Assembly: GCA_964555685.1 (NCBI GenBank)
Contig: CAZKTO010000096.1
Coordinates: forward strand, 1-6,021
Reading direction: 5' to 3'
DNA: 6,021 bases
DNA from: CAZKTO01 sp964555685
Lineage (GTDB): Bacteria; Chloroflexota; Dehalococcoidia; SHYB01
The position numbers and the translations under genes were made by a program. Within the stretch, counting starts at the first letter, position 1. The number at the start of each line of letters is the position of its first letter. Shown here piece by piece: positions 5,878 through 6,021 of the stretch. The notes under the pieces were generated by a model. That model worked only from the letters and a program-made list of their open reading frames with translations. It searched no databases and was not told the DNA's origin.

Positions 5878-5891
5878 CCCGCCTAGGCGGG
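5878..5891. promoter_or_regulatory. 14-base perfect palindrome upstream of the acyl-CoA dehydrogenase
   Basis: CCCGCCTAGGCGGG is its own reverse complement and lies 37 bases upstream of the dehydrogenase ATG, between that start and a candidate -10 box at 5895-5900. Its position near a likely transcription start would suit an operator for a dimeric regulator. GC-rich palindromes are also common as chance or repeat debris in this window, so the regulatory reading is tentative. Confidence 0.3.
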
Positions 5892-5894
5892 TCG

Positions 5895-5920
5895 ATTGTA
5901 GCATACGGATTTGGCTTCAA
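5895..5920 (-). promoter_or_regulatory. Weak promoter candidate for the acyl-CoA dehydrogenase
   Basis: On the minus strand TACAAT (5895-5900) matches five of six -10 bases. The only TTGA-type hexamer nearby, TTGAAG (5915-5920), is just 14 bases away, shorter than the normal 16-18. The surrounding stretch is the most AT-rich upstream of the gene, which is in keeping with a promoter. Without a well-placed -35 box this is only a guess; an activator-dependent promoter or a start farther upstream is possible. Confidence 0.22.
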
Positions 5921-5951
5921 TGTCATAAAACCGGCCGGTGGCCCCGCCACT

Positions 5952-6021
5952 CCACCAGATTGCCGAGCCCCGATATCATCGGGGCTCGCAATGACGAGGC
6001 GGCAGCCATGCCCTCTGGTGG
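5952..6021 (-). repeat. Dispersed palindromic repeat with outer inverted ends
   Basis: Bases 5959-5974 and 5978-5992 form a 15-base-pair stem with one bulged C and loop ATC; its central part is GAGCCCCGAT / ATCGGGGCTC. Read on the minus strand, 5995 to 5955 gives GTCATT, GAGCCCCGA, TCGGGGC and AATCTGG in the same order as the element at 4454-4493. In addition CCACCAGA (5952-5959) is the exact reverse complement of TCTGGTGG (6014-6021), so the whole may be a roughly 70-base element whose right end coincides with or passes the window edge. No gene is apparent in this stretch; the ATG at 6008-6010 is cut off by the edge after four codons. Confidence 0.6.

Noticed and set aside
4762..5886. Plus-strand open frame of 374 codons opposite the acyl-CoA dehydrogenase
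   Set aside because: It is a shadow frame with no family resemblance, lying entirely over a confident gene.
5842..5904. Longer start for the acyl-CoA dehydrogenase at 5904, adding 21 residues
   Set aside because: The extension is a basic, proline-rich stretch that runs through the 14-base palindrome and reaches past the candidate -10 box. The inner ATG has an excellent GAGGAG site and the usual family N-terminus.
1..6021. CRISPR array, tRNA or rRNA genes, transposase genes
   Set aside because: No regularly spaced direct repeats, no cloverleaf with a tRNA-like T-arm, and no transposase motifs were seen on either strand.
6008..6021. ATG near the right edge as the start of a plus-strand gene
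   Set aside because: Only four codons are visible and they lie in the inverted arm of a repeat, so nothing can be supported.

Overview
The window is about two thirds or more G+C and holds five protein genes, all on the minus strand. It looks like part of the catabolic gene complement of an uncultured, high-GC, soil- or sediment-type bacterium. Stand-alone CaiB/BaiF CoA-transferases, acyl-CoA dehydrogenases, EHN-type epoxide hydrolases and small metal-dependent hydrolases found together, with many GC-rich palindromic intergenic repeats, recall Candidatus Rokubacteria, NC10 and some proteobacterial genomes. This placement is an inference; no marker gene is present.

Reading in the direction of transcription (right to left): 5842-6021 is the upstream region of an acyl-CoA dehydrogenase and carries a repeat, a 14-base palindrome and at best a weak promoter. 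The dehydrogenase gene occupies 4663-5841. A gene-free gap of about 400 bases (4261-4662) follows, with a terminator-like hairpin, a 72-base element bounded by inverted repeats, further CCCCGA...TCGGGG hairpins and a convincing sigma70-type promoter (TTGACA-17-GATAAT). That promoter faces a closely packed run: a metal-dependent hydrolase of the DUF6282 type (3382-4260), an epoxide hydrolase (2186-3328), a PD-(D/E)XK nuclease-fold protein (1348-2154) and a CaiB/BaiF CoA-transferase (109-1290). The three gaps within the run are 53, 31 and 57 bases, so one four-gene transcript is plausible.

Four of the five genes fit breakdown of an organic acid or hydrocarbon-like compound: CoA activation, alpha,beta-dehydrogenation, epoxide opening and a hydrolytic or decarboxylating step. 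No substrate can be named from sequence. The fifth, the nuclease-fold gene, has about 50% G+C and no obvious metabolic role; it looks like a later arrival that sits in frame with the transcription unit. I see no CRISPR array, tRNA, rRNA, transposase or clearly new multi-gene system. The best leads are this nuclease-fold gene, the repeat that supplies the epoxide hydrolase ribosome-binding region, the shared dispersed repeat family, and the shifted catalytic glutamate in the acyl-CoA dehydrogenase.
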